DNA of 64,000 nucleotides from Winogradskyella helgolandensis (GCF_013404085.1 NZ_JABFHO010000001.1:2739001-2803000), one strand, 5' to 3'; shown: positions 29,516-38,086, counted from the stretch's first letter. Notes: generated from the letters alone by a model not told the origin. Translations and numbers: made by a program.

Positions 29516-29648
29516 ACCTGCAACGGCTTGATTATGTATAGTTACTTTGTTTTTTTGCTGCGCTCAGGTGTTGTGGTGTAATTGCGAGTGAGGAGTTTCG
29601 ATATATGAACCACAGCAAGCAAAGCACTGTAGCTATTGTTAGCTACTG
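29516..29648 (-). repeat. Cassette-array palindrome rep8 (divergent centre)
   Basis: Left core ACCTGCAAC (29516-29523 approx), TTTTGCTGCGCTCAGGTGTT arm, right core GTTAGCTACTG (29638-29648). The centre differs from the other copies. The core supplies the stop codon of the next gene. Confidence 0.75.
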
Positions 29649-30436
29649 TGTTTTATTTTTCTAATCACATTTTTTTCAATGTCGGTTAATATGAATTCTT
29701 TTGCTAATGTATCATAGGTCAGAATTTGCATATTTCTCTGATCGACCATATCCACCAAAAAGTGTTCTGTTTTATAGGTTTGATTATGTGAGAAGATGAC
29801 TTTTATGGTTTTTAATTCGCTTATTTGTAGTGAATTGATTTCGTTTTTGATATAGTCGTCTACTAATTCGTTAACTGTTGGCGCCACATATTTTGTTAGA
29901 ATTATAGGTAGATTTAAATATTCTTTGCAATCAGATTTAATCTTTAATTCAACTCTGTTTTGTTTCCTGTTTGGTTTTAAGTTTACTTTCTCAATAGTAA
30001 AAACCAATAAACCAGGATTTAGATTTTTATAATCAAATACAACCTTTAAATTCTCTTGCTTTCTTTGAATACTATTTTCCGTAGCTGGCAATAATTTATT
30101 AATAGCGTCAGGAAGTATTAAATCTTTTGAATTTTTAAAGTCAAATATCGCTGAAAGTGCTTTTTCTTGGCAGTTTATGTTACCACCAAAACTAAAGTGC
30201 CATTCGGTTATGAAATTGTCGCTAGTGTTTTTTTCCGAGACGCCATATACAAAGTGAATTTTTGATTCATTGGAATACCAAGTAGGTCCTATTTTGAGTC
30301 TCAAACCGCTTTTACTTAAATCGACTTTACCACTATCCTCTTTTTGGGATAGCTCGTTGGTACTTGACGATTCTGGATGCATTTTGCAAGTGTTTAATAG
30401 TATTAGAATCGTAAAAAACATGACTGTTTTCTTCAT
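29639..30436 (-). CDS. Lipoprotein of unknown function; cassette gene
   Basis: 265 residues with lipobox (MKKTVMFFTILILLNTC) and a beta-rich exported body (WYSNESKIHFVYGVSEKN, RVELKIKSDCKEYLNLPIIL). Family unknown. The TAA stop at 29639-29641 is formed by the cassette core GTTAGC itself. The start-side end has been lost (CCCG followed directly by TAATGAAG). Confidence 0.65.
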   Translation of the reverse strand: MKKTVMFFTILILLNTCKMHPESSSTNELSQKEDSGKVDLSKSGLRLKIGPTWYSNESKIHFVYGVSEKNTSDNFITEWHFSFGGNINCQEKALSAIFDFKNSKDLILPDAINKLLPATENSIQRKQENLKVVFDYKNLNPGLLVFTIEKVNLKPNRKQNRVELKIKSDCKEYLNLPIILTKYVAPTVNELVDDYIKNEINSLQISELKTIKVIFSHNQTYKTEHFLVDMVDQRNMQILTYDTLAKEFILTDIEKNVIRKIKHSS

Positions 30437-30592
30437 TACGGGTCAGAATTATAGCTGCTTTGTTTTTTCGCTGCGCTCAGGTGCTGTAGCTGCAGGAACT
30501 AAGTTAATAAAAAAAACCGAACCGTTAGGGAAATACGCAGAATTTTCCTAGCAAACCCATTCTAGCAATTCATAATAAATGTTGTTGTGTTT
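30436..30592 (-). repeat. Cassette-array palindrome rep9 (divergent)
   Basis: Shares TTTCGCTGCGCTCAGGTGCT and AACTAAGTTAATAAA with rep8. The right core GTTGTGTTTTC starts at about 30584. The left core is deleted. Confidence 0.7.
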
Positions 30593-30598
30593 TCGTTA

Positions 30599-31426
30599 TT
30601 ACTTAGAACCTTCTAGTAGCTTTTGTAATTCAATATCTAAATTTTTTGGAACAATTTCAACCATTTTATCTGTCTTAAAATCATATCTTTTAACCACAGA
30701 AGGTTCGGATTCATCATCATAGTGACCATCTTTGTTGTAATCTATCCCTAATCGTAGCATAATATCCTTACTGTCATGCATAAAACCATAATGAGCTATA
30801 TCAGTTCCGTTATTAGATATCACTCTAAGCTCCTTGTTCTTGATGGAGTAAATATATAAGGATTTTAAATCAGATAAATTGACTACTCCGTCTTTATATG
30901 TATCCTTACTAGCAGCAGTGAAGAGTATTAATATATCATCATCAAAAACCTCTGTCCTTATTGCACCAAAGTTTACTCTAGTATCAAATAATTTCTTAGT
31001 TGTATTATTTTTTAAGTCAGAAATAATCAGATTATTGAAAGAACCATAATAATAACTTGAATATCTACTATCTGTTTTTACCTTAGCATTTGAATTCAGA
31101 AGACCAAGAACTTCTTCATCAATGAACTCAGCAGAATTTAGCGTTTGATGCCTTACAGGAATAATGTAGATAGAATTTATTGTATCAAGTAATCTAGGGA
31201 AATCATAAGAAATAACTTGCTGCCTTTTATTTTCTTTTTGTAATTCTTCAATCTTCTCGTCTGATAAGATTCCCGTATCTGATTCATTAGAGTCTATCAT
31301 CCATCTTAGTTCAGAGATTCCTGCAACGATCATCATAATAAGCCCCACAAAAGCTATTATTACTAAAATAGAACCAAAAACGGCTAATAGTTTCTGATTG
31401 TAATTTTTAATTTTCTCAATTTTCAT
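30599..31426 (-). CDS. Single-pass membrane protein of unknown function; cassette gene
   Basis: I start at MKIEKIKNYNQKLLAVFG (31426) rather than ten codons upstream, where the ORF enters the unit end. 275 residues: one N-terminal transmembrane helix (about residues 12-38) and an extracytoplasmic beta-rich domain (SLYIYSIKNKELRVISNNGT, DIMLRLGIDYNKDGHYDDES). The DYNKDGHYDD loop looks like a calcium-binding motif. Unit ends: GTTGTGTTTTCGTTATTACT and GTTGTGCTTCCTTACT. Confidence 0.68.
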   Translation of the reverse strand: MKIEKIKNYNQKLLAVFGSILVIIAFVGLIMMIVAGISELRWMIDSNESDTGILSDEKIEELQKENKRQQVISYDFPRLLDTINSIYIIPVRHQTLNSAEFIDEEVLGLLNSNAKVKTDSRYSSYYYGSFNNLIISDLKNNTTKKLFDTRVNFGAIRTEVFDDDILILFTAASKDTYKDGVVNLSDLKSLYIYSIKNKELRVISNNGTDIAHYGFMHDSKDIMLRLGIDYNKDGHYDDESEPSVVKRYDFKTDKMVEIVPKNLDIELQKLLEGSK

Positions 31427-31450
31427 ATTTGTAGGATGTTTTGAGTAAGG

Positions 31451-31587
31451 AAGCACAACGGTCTAGTGTTTGATTCCGTTGTGTGTTTAAGCACTAAAGT
31501 TAGCAAATAAATCACAGATAGAAAGTCTACGAGGACTTTCGTAAGTAGGCTCTAACTAGCAATGAATAATATACGGTGTTGTAGCAC
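31451..31587 (-). repeat. Cassette-array palindrome rep10
   Basis: Left core AAGCACAAC (31451-31459), right core GTTGTAGCAC (31578-31587), centre GAAAGTCTACGAGGACTTTC. Across this palindrome the two ends agree for only five bases (GTTGT), while each matches the far end of its own gene unit. Confidence 0.9.
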
Positions 31588-31588
31588 G

Positions 31589-32242
31589 TTATTCTGCGCA
31601 ATATTTCAGTCTTTTAGCCACATTGTTTATTCCCAATATATTACTGAAATTACGTTTGTAACCTATGATTTTAATATCGTTCCATTTTGTATAAAGAACA
31701 TTTTCACTGTCATTTATTTCGCAATTTTTATTTTTGACAAATCTACTAAATGCACTTTTTCCTTCGCAAATTATGATGTTTGGTTTAATTAAGTTGACTA
31801 AATCGTCAATCCATTTTTCCGATTTGTTATATACTTTAGTTGGTTTTAAATGACTTAAAAATTGATGAAGTTCTTTTTCGTTTTTCGTAGCAAAAAAGAA
31901 ACAATTTGATTTCACGGAATTTTTTAAATCGTCACTTGTCAAACCAGCTTTGTCAAATAATTTTCTGGTCTGTTGAGCTAATCGATACTCGCCTTTTAAA
32001 TATTCCGAATTTTCTAAAGGACTAAATCGTTTAACGTGTCTATTATTAGTGTTGAAAAAACCAGCACCAGGATTTATTCCGATAAACATAACTTTCGGAC
32101 GAATAATTAATGGTGAGAACATTATCTGTATACCTTTATAATATTTGTCAGTTTTAGATTTTATATTCTCGTCAGATTGGAATTCCTCATAATAAGTTTC
32201 CACTTCTTTTTTTAATTCTAAATATTCAGTCGGTAATTCCAA
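31589..32242 (-). CDS. Uracil-DNA glycosylase-superfamily protein; cassette gene
   Basis: 217 residues, cytoplasmic. Motif A of the UDG fold is visible as VMFIGINPGAGFFN (about residues 53-66), followed by LAQQTRKLFDKAGL, NCFFFAT and a beta strand IIICEGKSAF. The C-terminal His-containing motif B is not obvious, so catalytic activity is uncertain. Unit ends match perfectly for ten bases (GTTGTAGCAC at both sides, then G versus A, then TTA). Confidence 0.75.
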   Translation of the reverse strand: MELPTEYLELKKEVETYYEEFQSDENIKSKTDKYYKGIQIMFSPLIIRPKVMFIGINPGAGFFNTNNRHVKRFSPLENSEYLKGEYRLAQQTRKLFDKAGLTSDDLKNSVKSNCFFFATKNEKELHQFLSHLKPTKVYNKSEKWIDDLVNLIKPNIIICEGKSAFSRFVKNKNCEINDSENVLYTKWNDIKIIGYKRNFSNILGINNVAKRLKYCAE

Positions 32243-32274
32243 GGATTTTGATTTGATTACGAGTTTTTTTTAAT

Positions 32275-32465
32275 GTGCTACAACGGTCTTGTATATGGTT
32301 TACTTCGTCTGTTTGCTGCGCTCGGGTGTTGCGTTATTGCGCCACTAATTTAATAAATAAATCACAGATAGACCCGAGCGCAGCGAACCGGAGAAGCAAT
32401 ATTCCGCAGGAATGTTCGTAAGTCGGCAGTGACCTAGCAATTAATTATACACGGTGTTGGCAACT
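32275..32465 (-). repeat. Cassette-array palindrome rep11 (enlarged)
   Basis: Long class between GTGCTACAAC (32275-32284) and GTTGGCAACT (32456-32465). An extra ~28 bp includes GACCCGAGCGCAGCGAACCG, an inverted copy of the CGCTGCGCTCGGGTG segment in its own left half, which makes a second strong stem. Confidence 0.9.
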
Positions 32466-32989
32466 GTACTTATTTTTTCTTTATAATACTCTTCAGATTC
32501 TAACCCAAATAGTTCATTCCGTTCACAATCTGGATTATTTTTTATCTGTTCAATTAAATTTTCAAATGTTGCATTTCCATTACTTATAAAGTCCAATGAA
32601 AAAAACCATTCTGAAAAATATATTATTTCCGTGATTCCATATTCACACGCAATTTTCCGAAAAACTTTTCTGATTCTGTTCGTCAATCTAGATTGTTTCT
32701 TGTCAACAAAATTTAACCAAAGGCTAAATAACCAAGAAGAACCTGAGAATTCTATAAAATTTGGATTTTCAAAATGGATTCTTAATGATGATTCGTCAAA
32801 CATCGTTATTTCAAAGAATTCGTTTCCTTTTGTCGGATATAAATTAGAATTATTTTTTTTCAAATCATAACGGAACTTTTGAGAATCTAAGTCAAAGTCA
32901 ATTTCATTGAGAATTTCGGAAATCCTTTCTTTCTCTTTTTCTATTGATTTCGATTTTCTTAATCCTATTATTTGAATCCAAACTGCCAT
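32441..32989 (-). CDS. Cytoplasmic protein of unknown function; cassette gene reading into the repeat
   Basis: 182 residues, no signal. Segments such as LYPTKGNEFFEITMFDESSL, FSGSSWLFSLWLNFVDKK and ITEIIYFSEWFFSLDF look like a real globular protein; family not recognised. The reading frame has no stop before rep11, and the last residues VANTVYN plus TAA are encoded by the palindrome arm. Unit ends: GTTGGCAACTGTAC and GTTAGCAACAATAC. Confidence 0.65.
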   Translation of the reverse strand: MAVWIQIIGLRKSKSIEKEKERISEILNEIDFDLDSQKFRYDLKKNNSNLYPTKGNEFFEITMFDESSLRIHFENPNFIEFSGSSWLFSLWLNFVDKKQSRLTNRIRKVFRKIACEYGITEIIYFSEWFFSLDFISNGNATFENLIEQIKNNPDCERNELFGLESEEYYKEKISTVANTVYN

Positions 32990-33003
32990 TCTGTTTTGGT
33001 ATT

Positions 33004-33141
33004 GTTGCTAACGTGATTGTGTATGGTTAGTTGCGTGGTTAAGCACCTAATTTAGCAAATAAATCACAAATAGAATATTCCGCAGGAATGTTCGTAAGTC
33101 GGCAGTGACCAAGCAATTAATTATACACGGTGTTAGCTACA
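33004..33141 (-). repeat. Cassette-array palindrome rep12
   Basis: Short class between GTTGCTAAC (33004-33012) and GTTAGCTACA (33132-33141), with the arm GTGTATGGTTAGTTGCGTGG and centre GAATATTCCGCAGGAATGTTC. Confidence 0.93.
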
Positions 33142-33652
33142 GTTTTTTTATTCGTTTCCACAGGCTTTCAGTTTTTAGCTTGTCAAATTTGGATTTTAGA
33201 TTTTTCCATTCTTGATAATCAGCATTTACTTTTTCAGGATTTACCTGATGGACTTTTGAGTGATTGGTGACGTTTGTTAATACTTCCAATAATCCTAATC
33301 TTTTGGTCTGACTTCGGTCAATTTTGGTTGTTTTCTTAAATAAGTCCTTTAATTTTTCTTTTAGTTCAAAAGGATAGTTGCGATTCAAAAGTTCAGCTGC
33401 GCCAAGTTTATTATTTTCAATATTGGAATCGGTTAATAAAGTCCATAATTCATTGAAATTTGGCTCTGGAAATCTTACAAAACCTTGTTCTTGTTCCCAA
33501 AGGTTTTCCCAGAGATATTCACTTTTCCATTTTAGATTATTCTTATCTATATAATAATCTTTATCAGCCACAGTTTTTAACCCAAAATCTGAAGGTTTGT
33601 TTTTGCGGTTATTCCACGAAGCAAGGAAATATTTCTCGTTAAGGTTTATCAA
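33137..33652 (-). CDS. Cytoplasmic protein of unknown function (TTG start); cassette gene
   Basis: 171 residues starting at TTG (33650-33652; MINLNEKYFLASWNN). The centre reads like a helical repeat (ELWTLLTDSNIENNKLGAAE, LLNRNYPFELKEKLKDLF), a possible HEAT-like segment. Unknown function. Unit ends match perfectly: GTTAGCTACA at both sides, then G versus A, then TT. Confidence 0.62.
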   Translation of the reverse strand: MINLNEKYFLASWNNRKNKPSDFGLKTVADKDYYIDKNNLKWKSEYLWENLWEQEQGFVRFPEPNFNELWTLLTDSNIENNKLGAAELLNRNYPFELKEKLKDLFKKTTKIDRSQTKRLGLLEVLTNVTNHSKVHQVNPEKVNADYQEWKNLKSKFDKLKTESLWKRIKKL

Positions 33653-33669
33653 CTATCGATTTTTTTAAT

Positions 33670-33810
33670 TGTAGCTAACGGTTTTGTGTATGGTTAGTTG
33701 CGTGGTTAAGCAACTAATTTAGTAAACTTTTACGAACCCGTGAAAATTCCGCAGGAATTTTCGCAAGTAGGCAAGAACCAAGCAATTAATTATACACGGT
33801 GTTGTGTGTA
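33670..33810 (-). repeat. Cassette-array palindrome rep13
   Basis: Short class between TGTAGCTAAC (33670-33679) and GTTGTGTGTA (33801-33810), centre GAAAATTCCGCAGGAATTTTC. Confidence 0.93.
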
Positions 33811-34235
33811 GTTCTTTTTTCATTTAGTTTACTTTTTAATTTATTCACAAATATATTTTGTCTAATTAACGTAATAATCCAATTCATTCCGAAAAGCCAC
33901 AGAAAAGAAATTATTCCAAACCAATAACTTTGAGAGAATAATCCGAAAAACAAAGCCATTCCACTTGTGATATAAAACGTTCTTACTACAGAAAAAGAAT
34001 ACTCTATTTCTTTCATATTCTTATTTAGTTTCAAATATCCTTTGTCAACAGGCGCCATTAAATGCCACCTTCCTTGTCCGTTAAAAAAAGAATTTTCAAA
34101 GTTAATTTTTAGTTCAGAGCGTTGAGTTTTGTCAATTTTTAAACGTCTTAATTCCTTTTCAATTTGGTCAAGAATTTGTCCGCTGTTAGAATTTGAATTT
34201 AATATTCGTTTATATTTTATTTTTAATGGAAACAA
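33786..34235 (-). CDS. Small membrane protein of unknown function; cassette gene reading into the repeat
   Basis: 149 residues; cytoplasmic N-part (LDQIEKELRRLKIDKTQRSE), then two transmembrane helices around residues 80-125 (FYITSGMALFFGLFSQSYWF, GIISFLWLFGMNWIITLI). As with the gene at 32441, the C-terminus HNTVYN and the TAA are supplied by the palindrome arm. Unit ends: GTTGTGTGTA at both sides. Confidence 0.65.
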   Translation of the reverse strand: MFPLKIKYKRILNSNSNSGQILDQIEKELRRLKIDKTQRSELKINFENSFFNGQGRWHLMAPVDKGYLKLNKNMKEIEYSFSVVRTFYITSGMALFFGLFSQSYWFGIISFLWLFGMNWIITLIRQNIFVNKLKSKLNEKRTTHNTVYN

Positions 34236-34280
34236 TTTTATCTTTTTTTAATTTAAATCACACGTACAGATTGGTTTGCA

Positions 34281-34483
34281 TTACACACAACGGTTTTGTA
34301 TATGGCTCGTAGCGTGTAAAATAGTGATAACTATTCGGTTGAGCACAAGCCAGATTTTTAAATTTTACTATTTATCTTTTTTATTGGAAATCGTCAAATT
34401 TAAAAATTTGGCGACTTTCCAAATATGCCTTAACTTCGATTAAGCAACTAATTAGCTATGAGCTATATACGTTGTTGCCCACA
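34281..34483 (-). repeat. Cassette-array palindrome rep14 (divergent centre)
   Basis: Left core TTACACACAAC (34281-34291) and right core GTTGCCCACA (34474-34483) are intact, but the body is different: a stem with AAATTT...GGCGACTTTCC and TTAAGCAACTAATTAGC. About 200 bp, larger than the others. Confidence 0.75.
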
Positions 34484-34491
34484 GTATTTTT

Positions 34492-34863
34492 TCAGTATAT
34501 TGGTGCGTCAAATTTCACAATTATCGTATCATTCTCAATCTCAAAACCTACCCAATGGTCAAGTGAACCTCCATTTGTATAATATCCGCCACCACTAATT
34601 TCCTTTTTTCCATTCGCACGATTAAAAGTAAGTGAATATGCTCCATCAGCCTTATTCTTCTTCATTGATAAAAATTCAGTCGCACTTTTATTTGGTTCTA
34701 TTCGGTCAATTTTTACTATTTCAATTCTTTCAGTCGTTGTGAATTCAACATTCGTTATCGGTTCGTTTGTGTTGTTTTTTATGTTTACTTCAATTCCGTC
34801 ATCTTTAAACATAAAGCACGAACTTAAAGTTAAGCACAACATTAAATATAAAATCCTTTTCAC
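34492..34863 (-). CDS. Small lipoprotein; second gene of a two-gene cassette
   Basis: 123 residues with lipobox (MKRILYLMLCLTLSSC) and a beta body (IEVNIKNNTNEPITNVEFTT, then YSLTFNRANGKKEISGGGYY). It lies 6 bp behind the lipoprotein gene at 34870 and shares the unit ends GTTGCCCACA with it. Function unknown; the pair may act together in the envelope. Confidence 0.7.
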   Translation of the reverse strand: MKRILYLMLCLTLSSCFMFKDDGIEVNIKNNTNEPITNVEFTTTERIEIVKIDRIEPNKSATEFLSMKKNKADGAYSLTFNRANGKKEISGGGYYTNGGSLDHWVGFEIENDTIIVKFDAPIY

Positions 34864-34869
34864 GTCTTC

Positions 34870-35250
34870 TTAATCTGTTTTTATAAATTCCAAAACTTCA
34901 TCCATTGTATCGCTCTTTGCGTGAACTTTTACTCGATTTCCATTCGTTTCCACAATTTCGCAATAAATTTTCTTTCCAATTACGCTACTCACGTCTTTTG
35001 GATGATATAAAATCTCTTTGTAAGTCATTGTATATTCACAATCCGAAGTCCATTCAATTGCGGTTTTCACTACAATTTTGTCATTTGGATTTGTCTCGAT
35101 TTGCATATTTTCAGTCCGCACAATTTTCTCAGGCATTCCTTCTTTAGCATAGCGAAATTCGCCAGTTTTAAATTCGGCACAATTATTTTCTTGTGCACAA
35201 CTGCTCAATGTTAAGAGCAGAATTATTAATGTGAAAACGGTTTTTTTCAT
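34870..35250 (-). CDS. Small lipoprotein; first gene of a two-gene cassette
   Basis: 126 residues with lipobox (MKKTVFTLIILLLTLSSC). The body NCAEFKTGEFRYAKEGMPEK, VRTENMQIETNPNDKIVVKT and CEYTMTYKEIL recurs in small lipoproteins of Flavobacteriia that I know only as hypothetical. The start ATG is 12 bases inside the unit end, leaving no room for a promoter in the unit. Unit ends: GTTGCCCACAGTAT and GTTGCCCACAATAT. Confidence 0.72.
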   Translation of the reverse strand: MKKTVFTLIILLLTLSSCAQENNCAEFKTGEFRYAKEGMPEKIVRTENMQIETNPNDKIVVKTAIEWTSDCEYTMTYKEILYHPKDVSSVIGKKIYCEIVETNGNRVKVHAKSDTMDEVLEFIKTD

Positions 35251-35252
35251 AT

Positions 35253-35389
35253 TGTGGGCAACGTATTTGTGTATGGTTAGTTGCGTGTTTCAGCAACTAA
35301 TTTAGCAAATACAAACCGAATAGAAAATCCGCGAGGATTTTCGTAAGTAGGCGAGTACTAGCAATGAATTATACACGGTGTTGCCACAC
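35253..35389 (-). repeat. Cassette-array palindrome rep15
   Basis: Between TGTGGGCAAC (35253-35262) and GTTGCCACAC (35380-35389), short class, centre GAAAATCCGCGAGGATTTTC. The ends of neighbouring units look alike here (GTTGCCC and GTTGCCA), yet each continues with its own partner sequence. Confidence 0.92.
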
Positions 35390-35395
35390 GTTTTT

Positions 35396-36370
35396 TTATT
35401 CATCAGGTAATAAGTCAGATGTAAATCCACTGTCTTTTCCCCATTCTTTAATTTGTTTCATTTTCTTTGTTTCCAAGAATTCTCCTGTCCAGGGATTAAA
35501 TGAATAAACATTGAACTTATAAGTTATTCTCGAACGACCTTCTTTTTTTATTTCGTCTATTTGGTCTGTCAATTCCGCAATATAATATTTGAACTGTCCA
35601 TCATAAAAAGTTGCTTTATTAAATCTTTCCCATTTTAAAAATTCGGAAACATTTTCTCCTTTTAATCCGTGTTTTTGTGCAATTGAAATAGCTTTTGTTT
35701 TATCAATCTCAAAAGTTCTATTTTCAGAGTTTAATTCTTCAAATCCGTTGTTGTTGAATCTGTCGTGACTCGGAATGTAGTTGCCATTTTCGTCAAGACT
35801 AATTCCAATCATTGAACTTTGCCAGTCAGAGTTTTTTAATCTGACTTGATAACGTAAAAGAAATTCAGTCGGTTTTCTTTTCATAGGTTCTGTCCAACTA
35901 CCTACATAACCATCTTTATCGTAAGCATAACAATTGAAATTGAAACGCACTTGCTTGTCAAAAAACTCCTTACTATAATTAGAAATAATTAAGCTGTCAA
36001 CTTTTTTTTTCATTCGTTCAAGTATTTCGTGATGCGGAAATAATTTTCTGTTCACTTCGCAAATTGCATTGTCATAATCACGAGTATATAATAATTGCTT
36101 ATCGAAGTTATATTCTTTCCAAATTCCAAGTTGTTTTCCGCTTTTTCTTTTCCAACCTTCTGTGTTTAATCTCGTCGTGTCTTTTATGAAATGAACACTA
36201 TACCAAACAGAATCCTTGTTTTTATAGCTTTCTTCGTAAATATGATAAACCGAATTTCTGATAATTTCAATTTCAGATGAATCCGTTGAAATATTTTCAC
36301 GACTAAATTGTCCGAAGACAGAAAGTCCAGAAATAAGTGTGAAAAAAGTTAGTAGAAATTTAATGTTCAT
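35396..36370 (-). CDS. Exported protein of unknown function; cassette gene
   Basis: I start at MNIKFLLTFFTLISGLSVFG (36370), a signal peptide; the longer frame up to 36430 only translates rep16 arm sequence (MLNHATNHTQ). 324 residues of beta-rich exported protein with VRFNFNCYAYDKDGYVGSW, LLRYQVRLKNSDWQSSMIGI and a C-terminal YKFNVYSFNPWTGEFLETKK strand set reminiscent of PepSY-like turns. Not recognised. Unit ends: GTTGCCACAC at both sides. Confidence 0.7.
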   Translation of the reverse strand: MNIKFLLTFFTLISGLSVFGQFSRENISTDSSEIEIIRNSVYHIYEESYKNKDSVWYSVHFIKDTTRLNTEGWKRKSGKQLGIWKEYNFDKQLLYTRDYDNAICEVNRKLFPHHEILERMKKKVDSLIISNYSKEFFDKQVRFNFNCYAYDKDGYVGSWTEPMKRKPTEFLLRYQVRLKNSDWQSSMIGISLDENGNYIPSHDRFNNNGFEELNSENRTFEIDKTKAISIAQKHGLKGENVSEFLKWERFNKATFYDGQFKYYIAELTDQIDEIKKEGRSRITYKFNVYSFNPWTGEFLETKKMKQIKEWGKDSGFTSDLLPDE

Positions 36371-36386
36371 CGGGTTTTTCTCAAAT

Positions 36387-36527
36387 GTGTGGCAACGTTG
36401 TTGTGTATGGTTAGTTGCGTGGTTAAGCAACTAAATTAGCAAACTTTTACGAACCCGTGAATATTCCGCAGGAATATTCGCAAGTAGAGAAGAACCTAGC
36501 AATTAATTATACACGGTGTTGGCAGTA
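36387..36527 (-). repeat. Cassette-array palindrome rep16
   Basis: Short class between GTGTGGCAAC (36387-36396) and GTTGGCAGTA (36518-36527). Differs from rep17 at only about three positions in the body. Confidence 0.95.
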
Positions 36528-36531
36528 GTAT

Positions 36532-37239
36532 TTATGATACCCAAAGCATGTTTCTTTCCACTATTTTCCATTTACCATTTTCTTTAATACAATATATTAT
36601 TTCGCCAGAACCACATAAGTTTCCACAAAAGAAATCAAAGTAAAAAATTGCTTTATCGTTGTTTTTATTTATTTTAAAATCAGAAAATCTAATTGACGCA
36701 ATATATCTGTATTCTTTACTTTTCCAATATTCTTTATTTTGTTTTTCTAATTGTCCTAAATCCTTAATGCTATATTTTCCTGTTTGTTCTAATTTTTCTA
36801 ATTCCAATTTACCTTTTTGAAATGATGTACTATCAACTAATTCAATTAAGAGTTGGTCAAAGTCTTTTGAATGTAGAGAGTCAGGATAGTATTCTCTAGG
36901 AAATGTTGATTCTTTGGTATTCCAATCTCTAAATTCCCTTTTAGGATTATTGAAATTAGAACTAATTCCTAATACTAGTTCTGACTTATCTAATTTAGGA
37001 TTAGCAAAAGCTTCATCATACTTTTCTTTTTGAATATGGTGGCTTATTGAATCTTGTTTGTTCTCAGCATATTCCAATGGCATTGGTGGAATCGGAAGTC
37101 TTTCATAATAATATTCAGTTCCGACTAATTCAAGAAAGATATCGTTAAGTATATTTAGTTCAGAATCAATATTGTCTTTTTTAGATAAACAACTTACCAA
37201 AATAAAGAAAAAACTAATGTAGATAATGACTTTTTTCAT
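36532..37239 (-). CDS. Lipoprotein of unknown function; cassette gene
   Basis: 235 residues with lipobox (MKKVIIYISFFFILVSC). The N-terminal part is charged and helical; the C-terminal part (NDKAIFYFDFFCGNLCGSGE, IIYCIKENGKWKIVERNMLW) looks like an NTF2-like or lumazine-type strand end 'G.WKIV'. Two Cys (CGNLCG) might form a disulfide or bind metal. Unit ends: GTTGGCAGTAGTAT and GTTGGAAGTAATAT. Confidence 0.7.
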   Translation of the reverse strand: MKKVIIYISFFFILVSCLSKKDNIDSELNILNDIFLELVGTEYYYERLPIPPMPLEYAENKQDSISHHIQKEKYDEAFANPKLDKSELVLGISSNFNNPKREFRDWNTKESTFPREYYPDSLHSKDFDQLLIELVDSTSFQKGKLELEKLEQTGKYSIKDLGQLEKQNKEYWKSKEYRYIASIRFSDFKINKNNDKAIFYFDFFCGNLCGSGEIIYCIKENGKWKIVERNMLWVS

Positions 37240-37241
37240 AT

Positions 37242-37381
37242 TACTTCCAACGTTGTTGTGTATGGTTAGTTGCGTGGTTAAGCAACTAATTTAGTAAACT
37301 TTTACGAACCCGTGAATATTCCGCAGGAATATTCGCAAGTAGGGAAGAACCTAGCAATTAATTATACACGGTGTTGGCAAA
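37242..37381 (-). repeat. Cassette-array palindrome rep17
   Basis: Short class between TACTTCCAAC (37242-37251) and GTTGGCAAA (37373-37381), centre AATATTCCGCAGGAATATT. Confidence 0.95.
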
Positions 37382-37388
37382 TCGTTTT

Positions 37389-37931
37389 TTATTCGTACAT
37401 AATTTCTATTCTCTCTTCGAGATTACCTGATAAATCTTTGATTATTTCTTTTAGAATTCCATATTTGTCATCATATTTTATCGTGTAAATCGTTCCTAAA
37501 TTTTCAATATTGGTAATTCTATTTAATTCGTCGTATTTGTAATTCCAAGTTCCCATTGTTCCAGAACCGCTAACACTCATACTTTTGACACGTTTCATAC
37601 TATCATATTCATAACATTTAAGAAATGCAAAACTTCTTACACTTTCATCGAAAGAATCAATGTCACATTCTTTGTCTTTTATTGAGTCTTTATAAATTCC
37701 ATTAGTTGGTAAATAATAAGGTATTTTGGCAACCTTTTGGCTAAAATATAAGTCAACTTTTGTTTGTTTTAAATCAATTAGGGAATCTTTGATTAATTCT
37801 ATGTCTTTCCATTTCGATTCGTCAATATTTAGATTATCATAATGTGATACAGTAATTTTAATTCGTTCTGAATTTCTATTACAACTTAAAAAAAATGAAA
37901 TTAGAAGAAGAAAGGTAATTGATTTGTTCAT
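37389..37931 (-). CDS. Lipoprotein of unknown function; cassette gene
   Basis: Start taken at MNKSITFLLLISFFLSC (37931), giving a proper lipobox; the in-frame extension to 37985 is translated repeat. 180 residues. The C-terminal half (YDSMKRVKSMSVSGSGTMGT, YKYDELNRITNIENLGTIYT, IKYDDKYGILKEI) resembles RHS/YD-type beta hairpins, as in small RHS-like lipoproteins. Function unknown. Unit ends: GTTGGCAAA at both sides. Confidence 0.7.
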   Translation of the reverse strand: MNKSITFLLLISFFLSCNRNSERIKITVSHYDNLNIDESKWKDIELIKDSLIDLKQTKVDLYFSQKVAKIPYYLPTNGIYKDSIKDKECDIDSFDESVRSFAFLKCYEYDSMKRVKSMSVSGSGTMGTWNYKYDELNRITNIENLGTIYTIKYDDKYGILKEIIKDLSGNLEERIEIMYE

Positions 37932-37942
37932 TCGCTTAAATG

Positions 37943-38080
37943 TTTGCCAACGTGATTGTGTATGGTTAGTTGCGTGGTTGAGCAACTAAATTAGTAAACT
38001 TTTACGAACCCGTGAATATTCCGCAGGAATATTCGCAAGTAAGCTCAATGAAGCAATTAAATATACACGGTGTTAGCAAC
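37943..38080 (-). repeat. Cassette-array palindrome rep18
   Basis: Short class between TTTGCCAAC (37943-37951) and GTTAGCAAC (38072-38080). The right half is slightly altered (AAGCTCAATGAAGCAATTAA). Confidence 0.93.
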
Positions 38081-38086
38081 TGGCTT

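Noticed and set aside
36370..36430. N-terminal extension MLNHATNHTQ of the genes at 35396 and 37389 as a real shared domain
   Set aside because: It is translated palindrome sequence; proper signal peptides begin just downstream.
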